NCBI RefSeq assembly: GCF_905235195.1
Contig: NZ_CAJOKH010000027.1
Span: forward strand, 1-54,605
Direction of reading: 5' to 3'
Length of the DNA: 54,605 nucleotides
Origin: an uncultured Methanobrevibacter sp.
GTDB taxonomy: Archaea; Methanobacteriota; Methanobacteria; Methanobacteriales; Methanobacteriaceae
Position 1 is the stretch's first letter, and every line of letters begins with the position of its first letter. The notes below the pieces were generated by a model that was given only the letters and a program-made list of their open reading frames with translations, searched no databases and was not told where the DNA came from. Positions 45,095 through 54,605 of this stretch are shown here, piece by piece. Position numbers and translations under genes: made by a program.

Positions 45095-45712
45095 TTAAAA
45101 TACATATTCCATATTATATGTTTTTTTCATATGGGAACCATATTGAAATTTCTTTTTATCGAATACTTTAAAACCCAAAGATTCATATAATTTTAATGCT
45201 TTATTGTTTTTTAAATCAACATCTAAAACAACACGTTTATATCCTAACTCTTTTGCTTTATCTAAAACATGTTGAAGGATTGCACGACCTACACCTTTAC
45301 ATCTATCAGATTTTGTTGTTGCAATTTCTGCAATATATAAATCTTCTTCGTTTACTTTAGATAAGGTTTTTTTATCAATATATTTTACCATTGTAAAACG
45401 TGTAGCGCTAACAAAATCAAGATTTTTAAATAAATAGTATACTTCTTTTAAAAAATTAAAGTTTTTTCCACAGGAAACAAGAATTATTCCGAGTAATTTG
45501 GAAGGGTCTTCTTTATTGAAAATTACATATAAAGGAAAATCAGAACTATTTTTAAATAATGGATATTCAGCGAATAATTTTTTCTCAATAGCTGAAATAG
45601 CATTTTCTTTAGATTTAAATACGCGTCTAAAAATCCTTAAATCAACATCAAATACTAATTCTGCAACTTGACGTGTATCATGGACATTTGGATCAAAATC
45701 CTCGAATATCAT
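45095..45712 (-). CDS. GNAT family N-acetyltransferase
   Basis: A 205-residue protein with a C-terminal GNAT domain: YIAEIATTKSDRCKGVGRAILQHVLDKAKE holds the acetyl-CoA pyrophosphate loop (Q/R-x-x-G-x-G/A as RCKGVGRA), followed by VVLDVDLKNNKALKLYESLGFKV, the typical final strand and helix. The substrate (amine or protein N-terminus) is unknown. The frame runs back to 45790, but ATG 45712, 6 nt after GAGG, gives MIFEDFDPNVHDT and is the start. Convergent with hisE. Confidence 0.82.
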   Translation of the reverse strand: MIFEDFDPNVHDTRQVAELVFDVDLRIFRRVFKSKENAISAIEKKLFAEYPLFKNSSDFPLYVIFNKEDPSKLLGIILVSCGKNFNFLKEVYYLFKNLDFVSATRFTMVKYIDKKTLSKVNEEDLYIAEIATTKSDRCKGVGRAILQHVLDKAKELGYKRVVLDVDLKNNKALKLYESLGFKVFDKKKFQYGSHMKKTYNMEYVF

Positions 45713-46166
45713 ATGTACCCTCATTAAAATACGAATTTGAAAAAAAGTATAATATAAATAATATTTTAACTTATACTTAAATATTACCATATGAATTTAT
45801 TTATGAAATTGAAATTAGAAGATTAATTTTCTATAAAAAAATACTTATGATTTAATTTATAAAAAATAAAACCTTTAAAGGGGTAAAAACTAATAATAAA
45901 ATAAATAAGCAATAACTGATAAAAGGTAATATTCTAAATAAAAATAATTTAATAAAAAAATTATCATCAAGCTGATATAAAAAAATATTTAAAAAATTTG
46001 TAATAAATGAGGGCGGGACACGATTATATTTGGTCAAAAATCATTATAGTTTTGTATAAAAATATATTTAAAAATTAAAAAATATTTAATATTAAAACAG
46101 ATATAATTGTTTAATTAGATTTTTCTAAAACCTATTCATGACCCATCCTCTAAATTAAAAAAAATA
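45713..46166. ncRNA. Possible small RNA in an intergenic GC island (46009-46150)
   Basis: Most of this gap is AT-rich and empty. At 46009-46019 GAGGGCGGGAC stands out strongly from its surroundings, and at 46140-46150 GACCCATCCTC can pair with it over about nine of eleven positions, counting one G-U. The two would close a 142 nt RNA whose inner part is AT-rich. GC islands of this kind in very AT-rich archaeal genomes often mark RNA genes. No known family is recognised, and the strand is undecided. Confidence 0.25.
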
Positions 46167-46970
46167 TTATTTTTTGCAAAATGTTTTTAATATTGTTACT
46201 GCATATACAGCTGCTCCAAACCCATTATCAATATTTACAACAGATATTCCTGGTGCACATGACTGTAACATAGAATTTAAAGCTGTTTTTCCTCCTTCAC
46301 CTACACCATAACCAATAGAAGTAGGAACTGCTATGATTGGAATATTAACTAAACCAGCAATTACTGAAGGTAATGCTCCTTCCATACCCGCACATATAAT
46401 TAAAATTTTAACATCCTCTTCTATCATATGTGCAATTTGAGGAAATAACCTATGAATACCTGCAATTCCAACATCATAAGAGTTTAAAACATCTACTCCA
46501 CATTCTTCCAATATAACTTTTGCTTCCTCTGCAACAGATATATCAGATGTGCCCGCTGTAATAATTCCTACTTTAGAGCTAAATTTCTTTTTATCTTCCA
46601 AATAAGTCTTATTTGAAATAATTAGTATTCTAGCTTTTTTATTATATGTGAAATTATAATTTTCCCTTAAAAATGATAAATCATCAGCTAATCTAATATA
46701 AGTTTCATTGTTAAGACGAGTAATTAATAGATTTTCTTTAATATCACAGTCTTTATAATAAGTTTTTAATATTTCAAGCAAATCATCATAGTCTTTAGTA
46801 TCTGCAAGTATAGCTTCTGGAAAACCTGTTCGAGTATTACGGTTAACATCTAATTTAGCAAGACCACTGACTTCAAGAATTGTATCTACCTTAATCTTTT
46901 TTTCACATTCTTCAATAGTGATTTTTCCACTTACAAGATCATTTAACACCTTTTTCATACTAACATCCAT
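46167..46970 (-). CDS. larB: LarB-like protein (PurE-related carboxylase family)
   Basis: A 267-residue protein. The C-terminal half (from about residue 130) is PurE-like: VGIITAGTSDISVAEEA, DVGIAGIHRL, CAGMEGALPSVIAGLVNIPIIAVPTSIGYG. The N-terminal half is the LarB-specific region (VSGLAKLDVNRNTRTGFPEAILAD). In bacteria LarB carboxylates and hydrolyses NaAD in synthesis of the nickel-pincer cofactor of lactate racemase; many methanogens keep larB homologues, where the final enzyme is not clear. larC and larE are not in the window. Transcribed alone. Confidence 0.9.
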   Translation of the reverse strand: MDVSMKKVLNDLVSGKITIEECEKKIKVDTILEVSGLAKLDVNRNTRTGFPEAILADTKDYDDLLEILKTYYKDCDIKENLLITRLNNETYIRLADDLSFLRENYNFTYNKKARILIISNKTYLEDKKKFSSKVGIITAGTSDISVAEEAKVILEECGVDVLNSYDVGIAGIHRLFPQIAHMIEEDVKILIICAGMEGALPSVIAGLVNIPIIAVPTSIGYGVGEGGKTALNSMLQSCAPGISVVNIDNGFGAAVYAVTILKTFCKK

Positions 46971-47306
46971 ATTTGAAAATTTAAATAATATTCAATGTTG
47001 AAATATTAAATCTATAATATTAACTAAATTTATTAAGAAATTATTAATTTATAAATAAATTATCTAATTTATCTATTAATACTAATATAATTATATTTAT
47101 ATTTATTATATATTTAGAACTTATAATTTAATAATTTATAAAAATTTATAAATATTTTCAAAAATATTATAATTAATATTATTATTTAATCTAATTTATA
47201 TTAAGGGCTTATAATTAATTTAATAATAAATTAAAATAATTCTTAATAATTAACTTAATTCTTAATAAAAAAAAGTTTAAAAATATTAGTAGTAATATGG
47301 GGTAAA
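46971..47306. other. AT-rich divergent intergenic region (larB / hypF)
   Basis: Holds the promoters of both genes but no clear TATA box can be singled out among the many AT runs. No RNA or repeat is seen. Confidence 0.4.
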
Positions 47307-49667
47307 ATGATTCAAAAAAAGATTTTAGTTTCTGGAATAGTTCAAGGAGTAGGTTTTAGACCTACAGTCTATAGAATAGCTAAAAAATTAAATTTAAATG
47401 GAACTATTAGAAACCTTGGAAATATTGTAGAAATAATATTAGAAGGAGAAGAATATAATCTTTCTAAATTTAAAGATACATTATTTAAAGATCTTCCCCC
47501 AATAGCTAAAATCGATACTTACAATGAACAAAATATTACAGGTAATTTAAACCGTAAAAACTATAATGAATTTATAATACTTGAAAGTGAAGATGCATAT
47601 GACGGTACCAGTGTCATTCCCCCTGATGTTGGAATATGTGATAATTGTCTTGATGAAATTACAGACCCTACAAACAGACGATACAAATATCCATTTAATG
47701 CATGCTGTGATTGTGGAGCTAGATTTACTGTAATTGAATCAGTACCCTATGACAGAGATAAAACAAGTATGGATGACTTTCCATTATGTGATGAATGTGA
47801 AAGAGAATATAAAAATCCTCTAGATAGACGTTATCATGCAGAGGCCATGTGCTGTGAGGAATGTGGACCTTCACTTAAATTATATGATAAGAATAAAAAT
47901 CCCCTTGATTGTGATGATATTTTACGTGAAACTGCAAAACTTCTTGAAGAAGGTAATATTATTGCACTTAAAGGGATCGGTGGAACACATCTTGTATGTA
48001 AAGTTACAGATGAGAATGTTGTTTTGAATTTGAGAAAGCGTTTAAATAGACCAGCTCAAGCATTTGCAGTAATGAGTCCAAATATAGAAACTGTAAAAAA
48101 ATATGCTCAAATTAGCCCACTTGAAGAGGAAACTCTTAAATCAAGCGAAAAACCTATTGTTGTTTTGAAAAAAAATAATGAATATTTCTTTGCAGATTCA
48201 GTTGCGCCTATGTTACACACTATTGGTGTTATGCTCCCTTATACACCTTTACATCATTTACTTTTTATTGAAAATGAATTGATTAATGGAGATCCTGCAT
48301 ACATTATGACTTCTGCTAATGTACCTGGAGAACCTATGATGATTAATAATGAAAGTATTCTAAATGATTTAGAAGGAATTTACGATTATGCATTAGTTCA
48401 TAATAGACGAATTATCAATAGATGTGATGATTCTGTTGTAAAATATAGAAATAATAAACTTTCATTTATTCGTCGTTCAAGAGGATATACTCCTAAACCA
48501 TATGCTATCTCTAAATCAATAATAGACTTAAATGAAAAAATTAAAGATGCTAATATTTTGGCCCTTGGACCTGAACTTGATGTAACATTTACAATATTAA
48601 ATCATGGTATGGCTTATTTGTCACAACATATTGGAAATACTAATAAGTATAAAACTTATGAATTTTTAAAAGATGCAATCAAGCATATGATGGAAATTAC
48701 TAAAACTAAAACTTTTGATTTAATTGCATGTGATATGCATCCTCAGTTTTTTACAACAAAACTTGCAGAGGAATATAGCCAGTATTATGATGTAGACTTG
48801 ATTAAAGTTCAACATCATCATGCCCATGGTATTAATCTTTTAAATGATAATGACTTAAATGAGCTTGTATTTATTGCATCTGATGGTGTGGGTTATGGTA
48901 GTGACAAAACTGCATGGGGAGGAGAAATATTATATAGTGATGTTAAAAACTTTGAAAGGCTAGGATCTCTTCTTGCCCAAAGAATGCCTGGAGGAGATTT
49001 ATGTACAAAATACCCTTCACGTATGTTAATGTCAATATTATTAAATGAGGACAGTTATGGTAAAAAATATAGTGATATGGAAATTATTAAATTAATGAAA
49101 GAAAACTATTCTCATTACTTTAAATATGGTGAAAGTGAAATCGACATGGTGTTAAAACAGTTAAGCTCCAATTTAAATGTTGGTCTTTCATCAAGTACCG
49201 GTAGAGTTCTTGATTCAGTATCTGCTGCCCTTGGAATATGTGGGAGTAGAACATATGAAGGTGAAGCTGCAATGAAACTTGAAGCTGCAGCTTATGGCTC
49301 ATCTAAAAACATTGAAATACCATATAATATTGAAAAAATTGATGGTATATATAGACTTAATACTACAGACATTTTAAAAGAAGTTATTGATTTAAGATTT
49401 AAAGGAGAAAATATAAAAGAAATAGCATCAGCAGCACAAAGAACTATAGCAGAAGGTCTATCTGTTATGGCGATTAAATCAGCAGAAGATAAAAATATTT
49501 TAAACATTGGTGCCACAGGAGGAACATTATACAACGAAGAGATTACCTTAACTTGTAAAAATATCCTTGAAAAATCAGGTTATAATTTTATACAACACAA
49601 AGGCTCTTGTTGTGGAGATGGATCTGTATCCTTAGGTCAATCAATTGTAGCAAGCCAATACCTATAA
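47307..49667 (+). CDS. hypF: Carbamoyltransferase HypF ([NiFe] hydrogenase maturation)
   Basis: Converts carbamoyl phosphate for transfer to HypE, the source of the CN ligands of NiFe centres. Domains in order over 786 residues: acylphosphatase-like (1-90, SGIVQGVGFRPTVYRIA), two zinc fingers (about 108-190, CDNC...CDCGARF and CDEC...CCEECG), YrdC-like (about 205-385, GIGGTHLVCKV, KRLNRPAQAFAVM) and Kae1-like C-terminal domain with VQHHHAHG and ATGGTLYNE. All are complete. Start ATG 47307 follows GGGG. It would serve Ehb encoded at 12.6-21.9 kb and the methanogen's other hydrogenases. Confidence 0.96.
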   Translation: MIQKKILVSGIVQGVGFRPTVYRIAKKLNLNGTIRNLGNIVEIILEGEEYNLSKFKDTLFKDLPPIAKIDTYNEQNITGNLNRKNYNEFIILESEDAYDGTSVIPPDVGICDNCLDEITDPTNRRYKYPFNACCDCGARFTVIESVPYDRDKTSMDDFPLCDECEREYKNPLDRRYHAEAMCCEECGPSLKLYDKNKNPLDCDDILRETAKLLEEGNIIALKGIGGTHLVCKVTDENVVLNLRKRLNRPAQAFAVMSPNIETVKKYAQISPLEEETLKSSEKPIVVLKKNNEYFFADSVAPMLHTIGVMLPYTPLHHLLFIENELINGDPAYIMTSANVPGEPMMINNESILNDLEGIYDYALVHNRRIINRCDDSVVKYRNNKLSFIRRSRGYTPKPYAISKSIIDLNEKIKDANILALGPELDVTFTILNHGMAYLSQHIGNTNKYKTYEFLKDAIKHMMEITKTKTFDLIACDMHPQFFTTKLAEEYSQYYDVDLIKVQHHHAHGINLLNDNDLNELVFIASDGVGYGSDKTAWGGEILYSDVKNFERLGSLLAQRMPGGDLCTKYPSRMLMSILLNEDSYGKKYSDMEIIKLMKENYSHYFKYGESEIDMVLKQLSSNLNVGLSSSTGRVLDSVSAALGICGSRTYEGEAAMKLEAAAYGSSKNIEIPYNIEKIDGIYRLNTTDILKEVIDLRFKGENIKEIASAAQRTIAEGLSVMAIKSAEDKNILNIGATGGTLYNEEITLTCKNILEKSGYNFIQHKGSCCGDGSVSLGQSIVASQYL

Positions 49668-49907
49668 AAAAAATACTGTTTTTTAAGTTAAAAAATAGCT
49701 CTTAAATAATACTATATATAATATATATTAATTATATTTAGAAAAAATTAAAACTTTATAGTAAATTACTAAACTTTTTTATATTTGTTTATAAATTATT
49801 TATAATAAAAATTGTAAAGCAACTAGAAATCTAATTTTAAAAAAAAAGAAAATGAATAATCTAAATTTTTTATTAATATTTAGATTAATTTAGCGTTTAT
49901 AAATAAA

Positions 49908-50447
49908 TTATTTATGATTAAATTTATTTGTTTGATTGTAAGTACGTTCTAAAATATACTCTGCTCTTTCAAGTAGGTTATTATATAAACGAATTTGACT
50001 TTTTAACTCTTCAACTGCTTCATAATGCCCTTGATCTATTTTTTTCTCTAAATTTAATAATTTAGACCATTCATCTCCAGAAGGTAATTGTTTTTGGTTT
50101 AATCTATCCTCTGAGACATTAACATTAAAGACATTATGAGTAATAGTTATATTAACTGTAATGTCATTAGGCATATCATAGTATTTACGGGGTCTACCCC
50201 GAGTTATTTTTTTATAAGAGGAAGTTAAAAGTCCTGCTTCTTCCATTGCTCTTAAATGTTCGATAACAGCTTTTTGACCTATATTTAATTGATTAGTTAT
50301 TTCACTAACGAACATAGGTTCTTCCCTTAGTAAATTAATGATTTCACGCCTTGTACGTGAGCCCATAATATCCAAAATATCTTCCATATCAACATCATCA
50401 GAGTGATTATTATTTTCAATATTTTGATTTTCATCTATTTGTCTCAT
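49908..50447 (-). CDS. ArsR-like winged-helix transcriptional regulator
   Basis: A 179-residue protein: an acidic N-terminal tail, a winged helix-turn-helix (residues 25-95: ILDIMGSRTRREIINLLREEPMFVSEI, then IGQKAVIEHLRAMEEAGLL and the basic wing TRGRPRKYYDM), and a C-terminal coiled-coil (NLEKKIDQGHYEAVEELKSQI) for dimerisation. It resembles archaeal ArsR-family regulators. It is divergent from grpE-dnaK-dnaJ, with 298 bp of repeat-rich DNA between, so regulation of the heat-shock genes is plausible but unproven. ATG 50447 is used, not TTG 50450. A TATA box centred 29 nt upstream and no ribosome site imply a nearly leaderless mRNA. Confidence 0.82.
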   Translation of the reverse strand: MRQIDENQNIENNNHSDDVDMEDILDIMGSRTRREIINLLREEPMFVSEITNQLNIGQKAVIEHLRAMEEAGLLTSSYKKITRGRPRKYYDMPNDITVNITITHNVFNVNVSEDRLNQKQLPSGDEWSKLLNLEKKIDQGHYEAVEELKSQIRLYNNLLERAEYILERTYNQTNKFNHK

Positions 50448-50471
50448 CAAAATATAGTATATATCGAAAGG

Positions 50472-50527
50472 TTTATATAACTTTTGGTTACTAAAAGATA
50501 TATTGAGAAAGATAACTTTTGGTTACT
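50472..50527 (-). promoter_or_regulatory. Promoter of the regulator gene with a 16 bp direct repeat
   Basis: On the minus strand TTATATAAA (50480-50472) is the TATA box, preceded by the purine-rich CCAAAAG as BRE. The 16-mer AGTAACCAAAAGTTAT overlaps both (50492-50477) and is repeated exactly at 50527-50512, 35 bp upstream. A protein bound at the inner copy would compete with TFB/TBP, as expected of autoregulation. Confidence 0.6.
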
Positions 50528-50554
50528 TTAATATTTTAGTTTGTAAATTTCTTT

Positions 50555-50660
50555 AATACAATAGTTATTTGTAAACTAATGTCCTATATATTCATATTTT
50601 TAAAAACTAAAATAATAAAGTGCAAATAGAAATTATCTTTTAATAATTAACTATTGTATT
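50555..50660. repeat. 13 bp perfect inverted repeat between regulator and grpE
   Basis: AATACAATAGTTA (50555-50567) and TAACTATTGTATT (50648-50660) are exact inverses, 80 nt apart. Between them TTTGTAAA occurs twice (about 50540 and 50569) in near-palindromic surroundings. The right arm lies about 90 bp before the grpE start. Operator or long hairpin; function unknown. Nothing else is seen in 50448-50745. Confidence 0.5.
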
Positions 50661-50745
50661 GAGGAAATAATAAAAATATGAAAAATATAATTATTTTAAC
50701 AAGATAATAATTGTTAATTTATAATTAAATAAAAAAGGTGACCAT

Positions 50746-51318
50746 ATGGCTAATAAAAAAGAAGATAAAAATCTTGAAGAAGAAACAAATAATTCCTCTC
50801 CAGAGCCACAAGAAATTGAGGAAGAAGAAACCATTCAAGATGAAGAAGATTGTGAAAATAAATTAGCTAAAATGGAAGAAGAACTTAACAAGAAAGATGA
50901 AGAACTTCGTGAATATGTTGCTCACACACAAAGACTTCAAGCAGATTTTGAAAATTTCAAAAAACAAAGTGAAAAACAAAATCAAAAAATCATAAAATTT
51001 GCAAATGAAAATTTAATAAAACAAATTTTAGACAGTTATGAAGATATTGAAAGAGCACTTACAAAATCTAATAGCGAAAAAGAATTGAAGGAAGGATTAG
51101 ACTTAATTTATCAGAAACTTACCGATGTTCTTAAAAAAGAAGGTCTAGAAAAAATTCCGACAGAAGGGGAAAAATTCGACCCATTTAAACATGAGGCATT
51201 AATTGTTGAAAATGATCCTGATGTTGAAAATGGATATATAATTGAAGAACTTATGAAAGGATACACCCTTAAAAATAATGTTATTAGATACTCAAAAGTA
51301 AAAGTTTGTAAAAAATAG
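50746..51318 (+). CDS. grpE: Nucleotide exchange factor GrpE
   Basis: Releases ADP from DnaK and so drives its cycle. 190 residues: acidic disordered tail (1-40), long dimerising coiled-coil (40-85, [35 protein letters not shown]), then the four-helix and beta-wing part with [10 protein letters not shown] and the closing [20 protein letters not shown] 7 nt before the ATG. First gene of grpE-dnaK-dnaJ; the 215 bp gap to dnaK, AT-rich and empty, may contain a second promoter. Confidence 0.95.
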   Translation: MANKKEDKNLEEETNNSSPEPQEIEEEETIQDEEDCENKLAKMEEELNKKDEELREYVAHTQRLQADFENFKKQSEKQNQKIIKFANENLIKQILDSYEDIERALTKSNSEKELKEGLDLIYQKLTDVLKKEGLEKIPTEGEKFDPFKHEALIVENDPDVENGYIIEELMKGYTLKNNVIRYSKVKVCKK

Positions 51319-51533
51319 CTAATTAACATATATAAAATTAATTTAAAATTTACATTTATACTTTATAATTAAAAATAAGATTTAAATTTATTAAAATTTT
51401 CAAATTATCAGATTAAAATAAAACTTACTTAACTTAACTAAAGAAAATTAAAATATAATCTTGAAAATTCTTTAATAAATTAAATATTTAATATATAAAA
51501 ATAAACTAATGAAAAAATAAAATAGGTGATACT

Positions 51534-53411
51534 ATGGCAGACGATAGTAAAAAAGAAAAAATTATTGGTATTGATTTAGGTACAAGTAACTCAGCAGCAT
51601 CTGTTCTTATTGGAGGAAAACCAACTGTAATTCCTTCAGCAGAAGGTGCAAGCCAATACGGTAAAGCTTTTCCAAGTTATGTAGCATTTACTGAAGATGG
51701 ACAAAGATTAGTCGGTGAACCGGCAAGAAGACAAGCAATTACTAACCCTGAAAATACTATTAGTGCAATTAAAAGAAGTATGGGTACTGATAGGAAAGTA
51801 AATATTCAAGGAAAAGAATACAGCCCACAAGAAATCTCTGCTTTCATTTTACAAAAAATTAAAAAAGATGCTGAAACATTCTTAGGAGAACCTATTGAAA
51901 AAGCAGTTATTACTGTACCAGCATACTTTGATGATAACCAAAGAACTGCAACTAAAGATGCAGGAACCATTGCAGGATTAGATGTAGTAAGACTTGTAAA
52001 TGAACCTACTGCAGCAAGTTTAGCATATGGTATTGACAAACAAAGTGATGATGAAGTAAACATTATGGTATTCGATTTAGGTGGAGGTACCTTAGATGTA
52101 ACCATTATGGAATTTGGAGGAGGAGTATTTGAAGTAAAATCCACTAGTGGAGACACCAAATTAGGTGGAACTGATATGGATAATGCAATTATGAAATTCC
52201 TTGCAGACGAATTCAAAAATGAAAATGGTATCGACTTAATGGAAGATGATCAAGCAGTGCAAAGACTTAGAGAAGCTGCAGAAAAAGCAAAAATCGAACT
52301 TTCAACCACCTTAACCAGTCAAGTAAACTTACCATTCATTACTATGAAAGATGGGGAAGCTAAAAACTTAATTAAAGATATTTCCAGAGCAAAACTTGAA
52401 CAATTAGTTGATCCTATTGTAAAAAAATGTTCTAAACCAATGGAACAAGCATTATCAGATGCTAAAATGTCAAAATCTGACATTAATAAAATTATTCTTG
52501 TTGGTGGACCTACCAGAATGCCATGTGTACAAGAATTTGTTGAAAAATACATAGGTAAAAAAGTAGAAAGAGGAATTGATCCTATGGAATGTGTATCTAT
52601 GGGAGCAGCAATACAAGGAGGAGTATTAGCTGGTGAAATTAAAGATTTAGTTTTACTTGATGTTACTCCATTATCATTAGGTATTGAAACTTTAGGAGGA
52701 GTATCTACTAAACTTATTGATAGAAATACGACAATTCCTGCTAAAAAATCACAAATCTTCTCTACTGCAGCAGACAACCAACCTTCTGTAGATATTCACG
52801 TTGTTCAAGGTGAAAGACCTATGGCAAATGATAACACTACACTTGGTAGATTCCAATTAGTTGGAATTCCACCTGCACCAAGAGGAGTCCCTCAAATCGA
52901 AGTTACATTCGATATTGATGCAAATGGTATAATTAATGTATCTGCAAAAGATAAAGGTACTGGCAAAGAACAATCCATAACCATTACTTCAAGTACAAAA
53001 TTATCTGATGAAGAAATTGAAAGAAAAGTCAAAGAAGCAGAAATGAATGCTGAAGAAGATCAGAAAAAACAAGAGGAAATTGAAGTTAGAAACAATGCTG
53101 ACTCAATAATCTATACAGCTGAAAAGACTGTTGAAGATTTAAAAGACCAAATTGATGCTGAAGCTAAAGAGAAAATCGAAGGTTTAGTAGCAGAACTAAG
53201 AGAATTAATAACTGGTGATGACATTTCTGCTATTAAAGAAAAAAGCGATGAATTAACTAAAGAAATTCAAGAAATTGGTGCAAAAATCTATCAAGAAGCA
53301 GCTGCACAAGAGCAAGCTCAACAAAAAGCTAATGGCGAAGCAAAAGATGCTGGTGCAGATTCTGCAGATGACGATGATACCATCGATGCAAATTATGAAG
53401 TAAAAGATTAG
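51534..53411 (+). CDS. dnaK: Molecular chaperone DnaK (Hsp70)
   Basis: ATP-driven chaperone, 625 residues. ATPase domain 1 to about 380 with [12 protein letters not shown] (usually DLGTTNS), the phosphate loop [21 protein letters not shown]; linker [14 protein letters not shown]; substrate-binding domain and helical lid; acidic C-terminus DANYEVKD, similar to the bacterial EEVDD-type end. Among archaea only some mesophiles have DnaK, thought to have come from bacteria by transfer. GGTG 7 nt before the ATG. Cotranscription with dnaJ may be limited by the hairpin downstream. Confidence 0.97.
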   Translation: MADDSKKEKIIGIDLGTSNSAASVLIGGKPTVIPSAEGASQYGKAFPSYVAFTEDGQRLVGEPARRQAITNPENTISAIKRSMGTDRKVNIQGKEYSPQEISAFILQKIKKDAETFLGEPIEKAVITVPAYFDDNQRTATKDAGTIAGLDVVRLVNEPTAASLAYGIDKQSDDEVNIMVFDLGGGTLDVTIMEFGGGVFEVKSTSGDTKLGGTDMDNAIMKFLADEFKNENGIDLMEDDQAVQRLREAAEKAKIELSTTLTSQVNLPFITMKDGEAKNLIKDISRAKLEQLVDPIVKKCSKPMEQALSDAKMSKSDINKIILVGGPTRMPCVQEFVEKYIGKKVERGIDPMECVSMGAAIQGGVLAGEIKDLVLLDVTPLSLGIETLGGVSTKLIDRNTTIPAKKSQIFSTAADNQPSVDIHVVQGERPMANDNTTLGRFQLVGIPPAPRGVPQIEVTFDIDANGIINVSAKDKGTGKEQSITITSSTKLSDEEIERKVKEAEMNAEEDQKKQEEIEVRNNADSIIYTAEKTVEDLKDQIDAEAKEKIEGLVAELRELITGDDISAIKEKSDELTKEIQEIGAKIYQEAAAQEQAQQKANGEAKDAGADSADDDDTIDANYEVKD

Positions 53412-53421
53412 TTAAATTATT

Positions 53422-53457
53422 AGAAAAATTGTTTTTAAAAAAAAAACAATTTTTTCT
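53422..53457 (+). terminator. Hairpin terminator between dnaK and dnaJ
   Basis: AGAAAAATTGTTTTT (53422-53436) pairs with AAAAACAATTTTTTCT (53442-53457) with one bulged base, followed by a short T-rich stretch. It starts 10 nt after the dnaK stop and could end or attenuate the transcript before dnaJ. Confidence 0.55.
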
Positions 53458-53510
53458 ATTTAATTTATAATCAACTTTTTTTTAGAATTATTTGAATTTA
53501 AGGTGAATAA

Positions 53511-54605
53511 ATGGCAGATAAGCGAGATTATTATGATATTCTAGGTGTAGATAAGAATGCTGATGAGAAGGAAATTAAAAAAGCATACCGTAAATTAGCA
53601 ATGAAATACCACCCAGATGTAAGTGATAGCGAAGATGCTACTGAAAAATTCAAGGAAATAAGTGAAGCTTATGCTGTACTATCTGATTCAGAAAAACGTA
53701 GCAAATATGATCGTTTCGGACATGCAGGCATGGAAGGATTTTCTGCTGAAGACATATACCAAAATGCAAACTTTGAAGATATTTTTGAAGACTTTGATTT
53801 AGGAAATATATTTGATATGTTTGGATTTGGTGGAGGAAGAAGAAATAGATCCCAACAAAGAGGTCCGCAAAGAGGTTCAGATATTTACACCCAAATTGAG
53901 ATTACACTTGAAGAAGCAGCAGTTGGAATTAAAAAAGACGTGACTATTCGCCACGATGAAACCTGTCCCGAATGTAATGGTAAAAAAACAAAACCTGGAG
54001 TTGAACCTGAAACTTGTCCAGAATGTAATGGAACCGGGCAAGTAAAAGAAGTAACTAATACATTACTTGGTCAAATGATGAGTGTAAGACCATGTAGAAG
54101 ATGTGGAGGAACTGGTCAACTTATTACAGACCCATGTACTAAATGTCATGGAAAAGGTACTGTAAGAGAACAACAAACAATAACAATTGATGTTCCCCCA
54201 GGTATTGATGATGGAGACCGTTTAAGAGTCGCAGGTGCAGGTAATGCTGGAGATAGAAATGCTCCTTCAGGAGATCTTTTAATTTCAATAAATATAAGAA
54301 AAAACAAAGAGTTTGAAAGAGAAGGATCTAGTCTTTACTATAATCAAGAAGTAAGTATTGTTCAAGCAAGTTTAGGAGACAAAATTGATATACCAACAAT
54401 TTATGGAAATGAAATTTCTCTTACCATACCTCCTGGAACTCAAGGTGGAACAACATTTAAAGTACGTAATCAGGGTATGCCTTTAAGAGGCCGTGACATG
54501 AAAGGTCATATGTTTGTGAAAATAACTGTTGTAATACCACAAAATCTTAATAAAGAGCAAAAAAAATTACTTAGAAAATTTGCTGAAGTTAGTGGTGAAG
54601 ACATT
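53511..54605 (+). CDS. dnaJ: Molecular chaperone DnaJ (3' end outside the window)
   Basis: Hsp40 partner of DnaK; 365 codons are visible and the gene runs past the window edge, probably missing only about 10-25 residues. J domain residues 4-66 with HPD at 34-36; a Gly/Phe/Arg-rich region; zinc domain with four CXXCXGXG-type repeats ([32 protein letters not shown]); then the C-terminal substrate-binding beta domains ([34 protein letters not shown]). GGTG 7 nt before the ATG. Third gene of the chaperone set. Confidence 0.96.
   Translation, partial: MADKRDYYDILGVDKNADEKEIKKAYRKLAMKYHPDVSDSEDATEKFKEISEAYAVLSDSEKRSKYDRFGHAGMEGFSAEDIYQNANFEDIFEDFDLGNIFDMFGFGGGRRNRSQQRGPQRGSDIYTQIEITLEEAAVGIKKDVTIRHDETCPECNGKKTKPGVEPETCPECNGTGQVKEVTNTLLGQMMSVRPCRRCGGTGQLITDPCTKCHGKGTVREQQTITIDVPPGIDDGDRLRVAGAGNAGDRNAPSGDLLISINIRKNKEFEREGSSLYYNQEVSIVQASLGDKIDIPTIYGNEISLTIPPGTQGGTTFKVRNQGMPLRGRDMKGHMFVKITVVIPQNLNKEQKKLLRKFAEVSGEDI

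Noticed and set aside
52319-52777. 152-residue minus-strand frame inside dnaK (and others at 51806-52216 and 43938-44285)
   Set aside because: Antisense shadows created by codon bias of well-conserved plus-strand genes.

Overview
The window comes from a mesophilic, very AT-rich archaeon of the order Methanobacteriales, most likely Methanobrevibacter or a close relative (genus inferred, not proven). Support: a complete energy-converting hydrogenase B (ehb) cluster, formylmethanofuran:tetrahydromethanopterin formyltransferase (ftr), archaeal genes (hjc, gatB, DUF366, CBS-ParB protein), a tRNA-Trp with a box C/D intron, archaeal TATA boxes, a large Ig-repeat surface protein, and a DnaK-DnaJ-GrpE set. 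GGAGG or GGTG ribosome binding sites stand before most genes. In at least fifteen of them exactly 7 nt separate the last G of the GG core from the start codon, and I used that rule to revise starts.

Layout. 0.4-5.6 kb, minus strand: pheA, two four-CBS-domain proteins, queE and queD (preQ0 synthesis for archaeosine), a DUF366 protein. 6.6-11.8 kb, plus strand: a secreted adhesin-like protein, a frameshifted nucleotidyltransferase gene, a Cas4-like protein without CRISPR neighbours. 11.9-21.9 kb, minus: an ACT/DUF5612 protein and then sixteen ehb genes (ehbP to ehbA read left to right), a membrane [NiFe] hydrogenase with an Mrp-antiporter-like membrane part. 22.4-27.5 kb: accessory genes (methyltransferase, MATE transporter with an unusual C-terminal extension, YdjM-like membrane protein, M14-type deacylase). 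27.9-38.6 kb: argG, sirtuin, sfsA, nnr, a decayed K+ channel, ftr, a flippase-like membrane protein, and a TrkH-TrkA potassium uptake pair. 39.0-40.65 kb, minus: tRNA-Trp (intron), hjc, and a tRNA-His-Leu-Glu-Met/Ile2-Asn cluster. 41.2-49.7 kb: radical SAM protein, gatB, CBS-ParB protein, hisE, GNAT, larB, hypF. 49.9-54.6 kb: a winged-helix regulator divergent from grpE-dnaK-dnaJ; dnaJ is cut by the window end.

Connections: hypF makes the cyanide ligands needed by Ehb-type [NiFe] enzymes; Ehb supplies low-potential ferredoxin for biosynthesis; ftr is the second step of CO2-reducing methanogenesis; TrkH/TrkA may carry K+ traffic near a dead K+ channel gene; the regulator beside grpE is a candidate heat-shock repressor.

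Most notable: three genes (pheA, the adhesin, gatB) look as if they start at ATT codons, each placed exactly 7 nt after a strong Shine-Dalgarno sequence; the tRNA-Trp intron carries a guide predicted to methylate C34 of its own tRNA; the MATE protein seems fused to a degenerate HATPase-like domain; and several operator-like repeats flank the adhesin, queD and heat-shock genes. No insertion sequence, prophage, CRISPR array or rRNA was seen.
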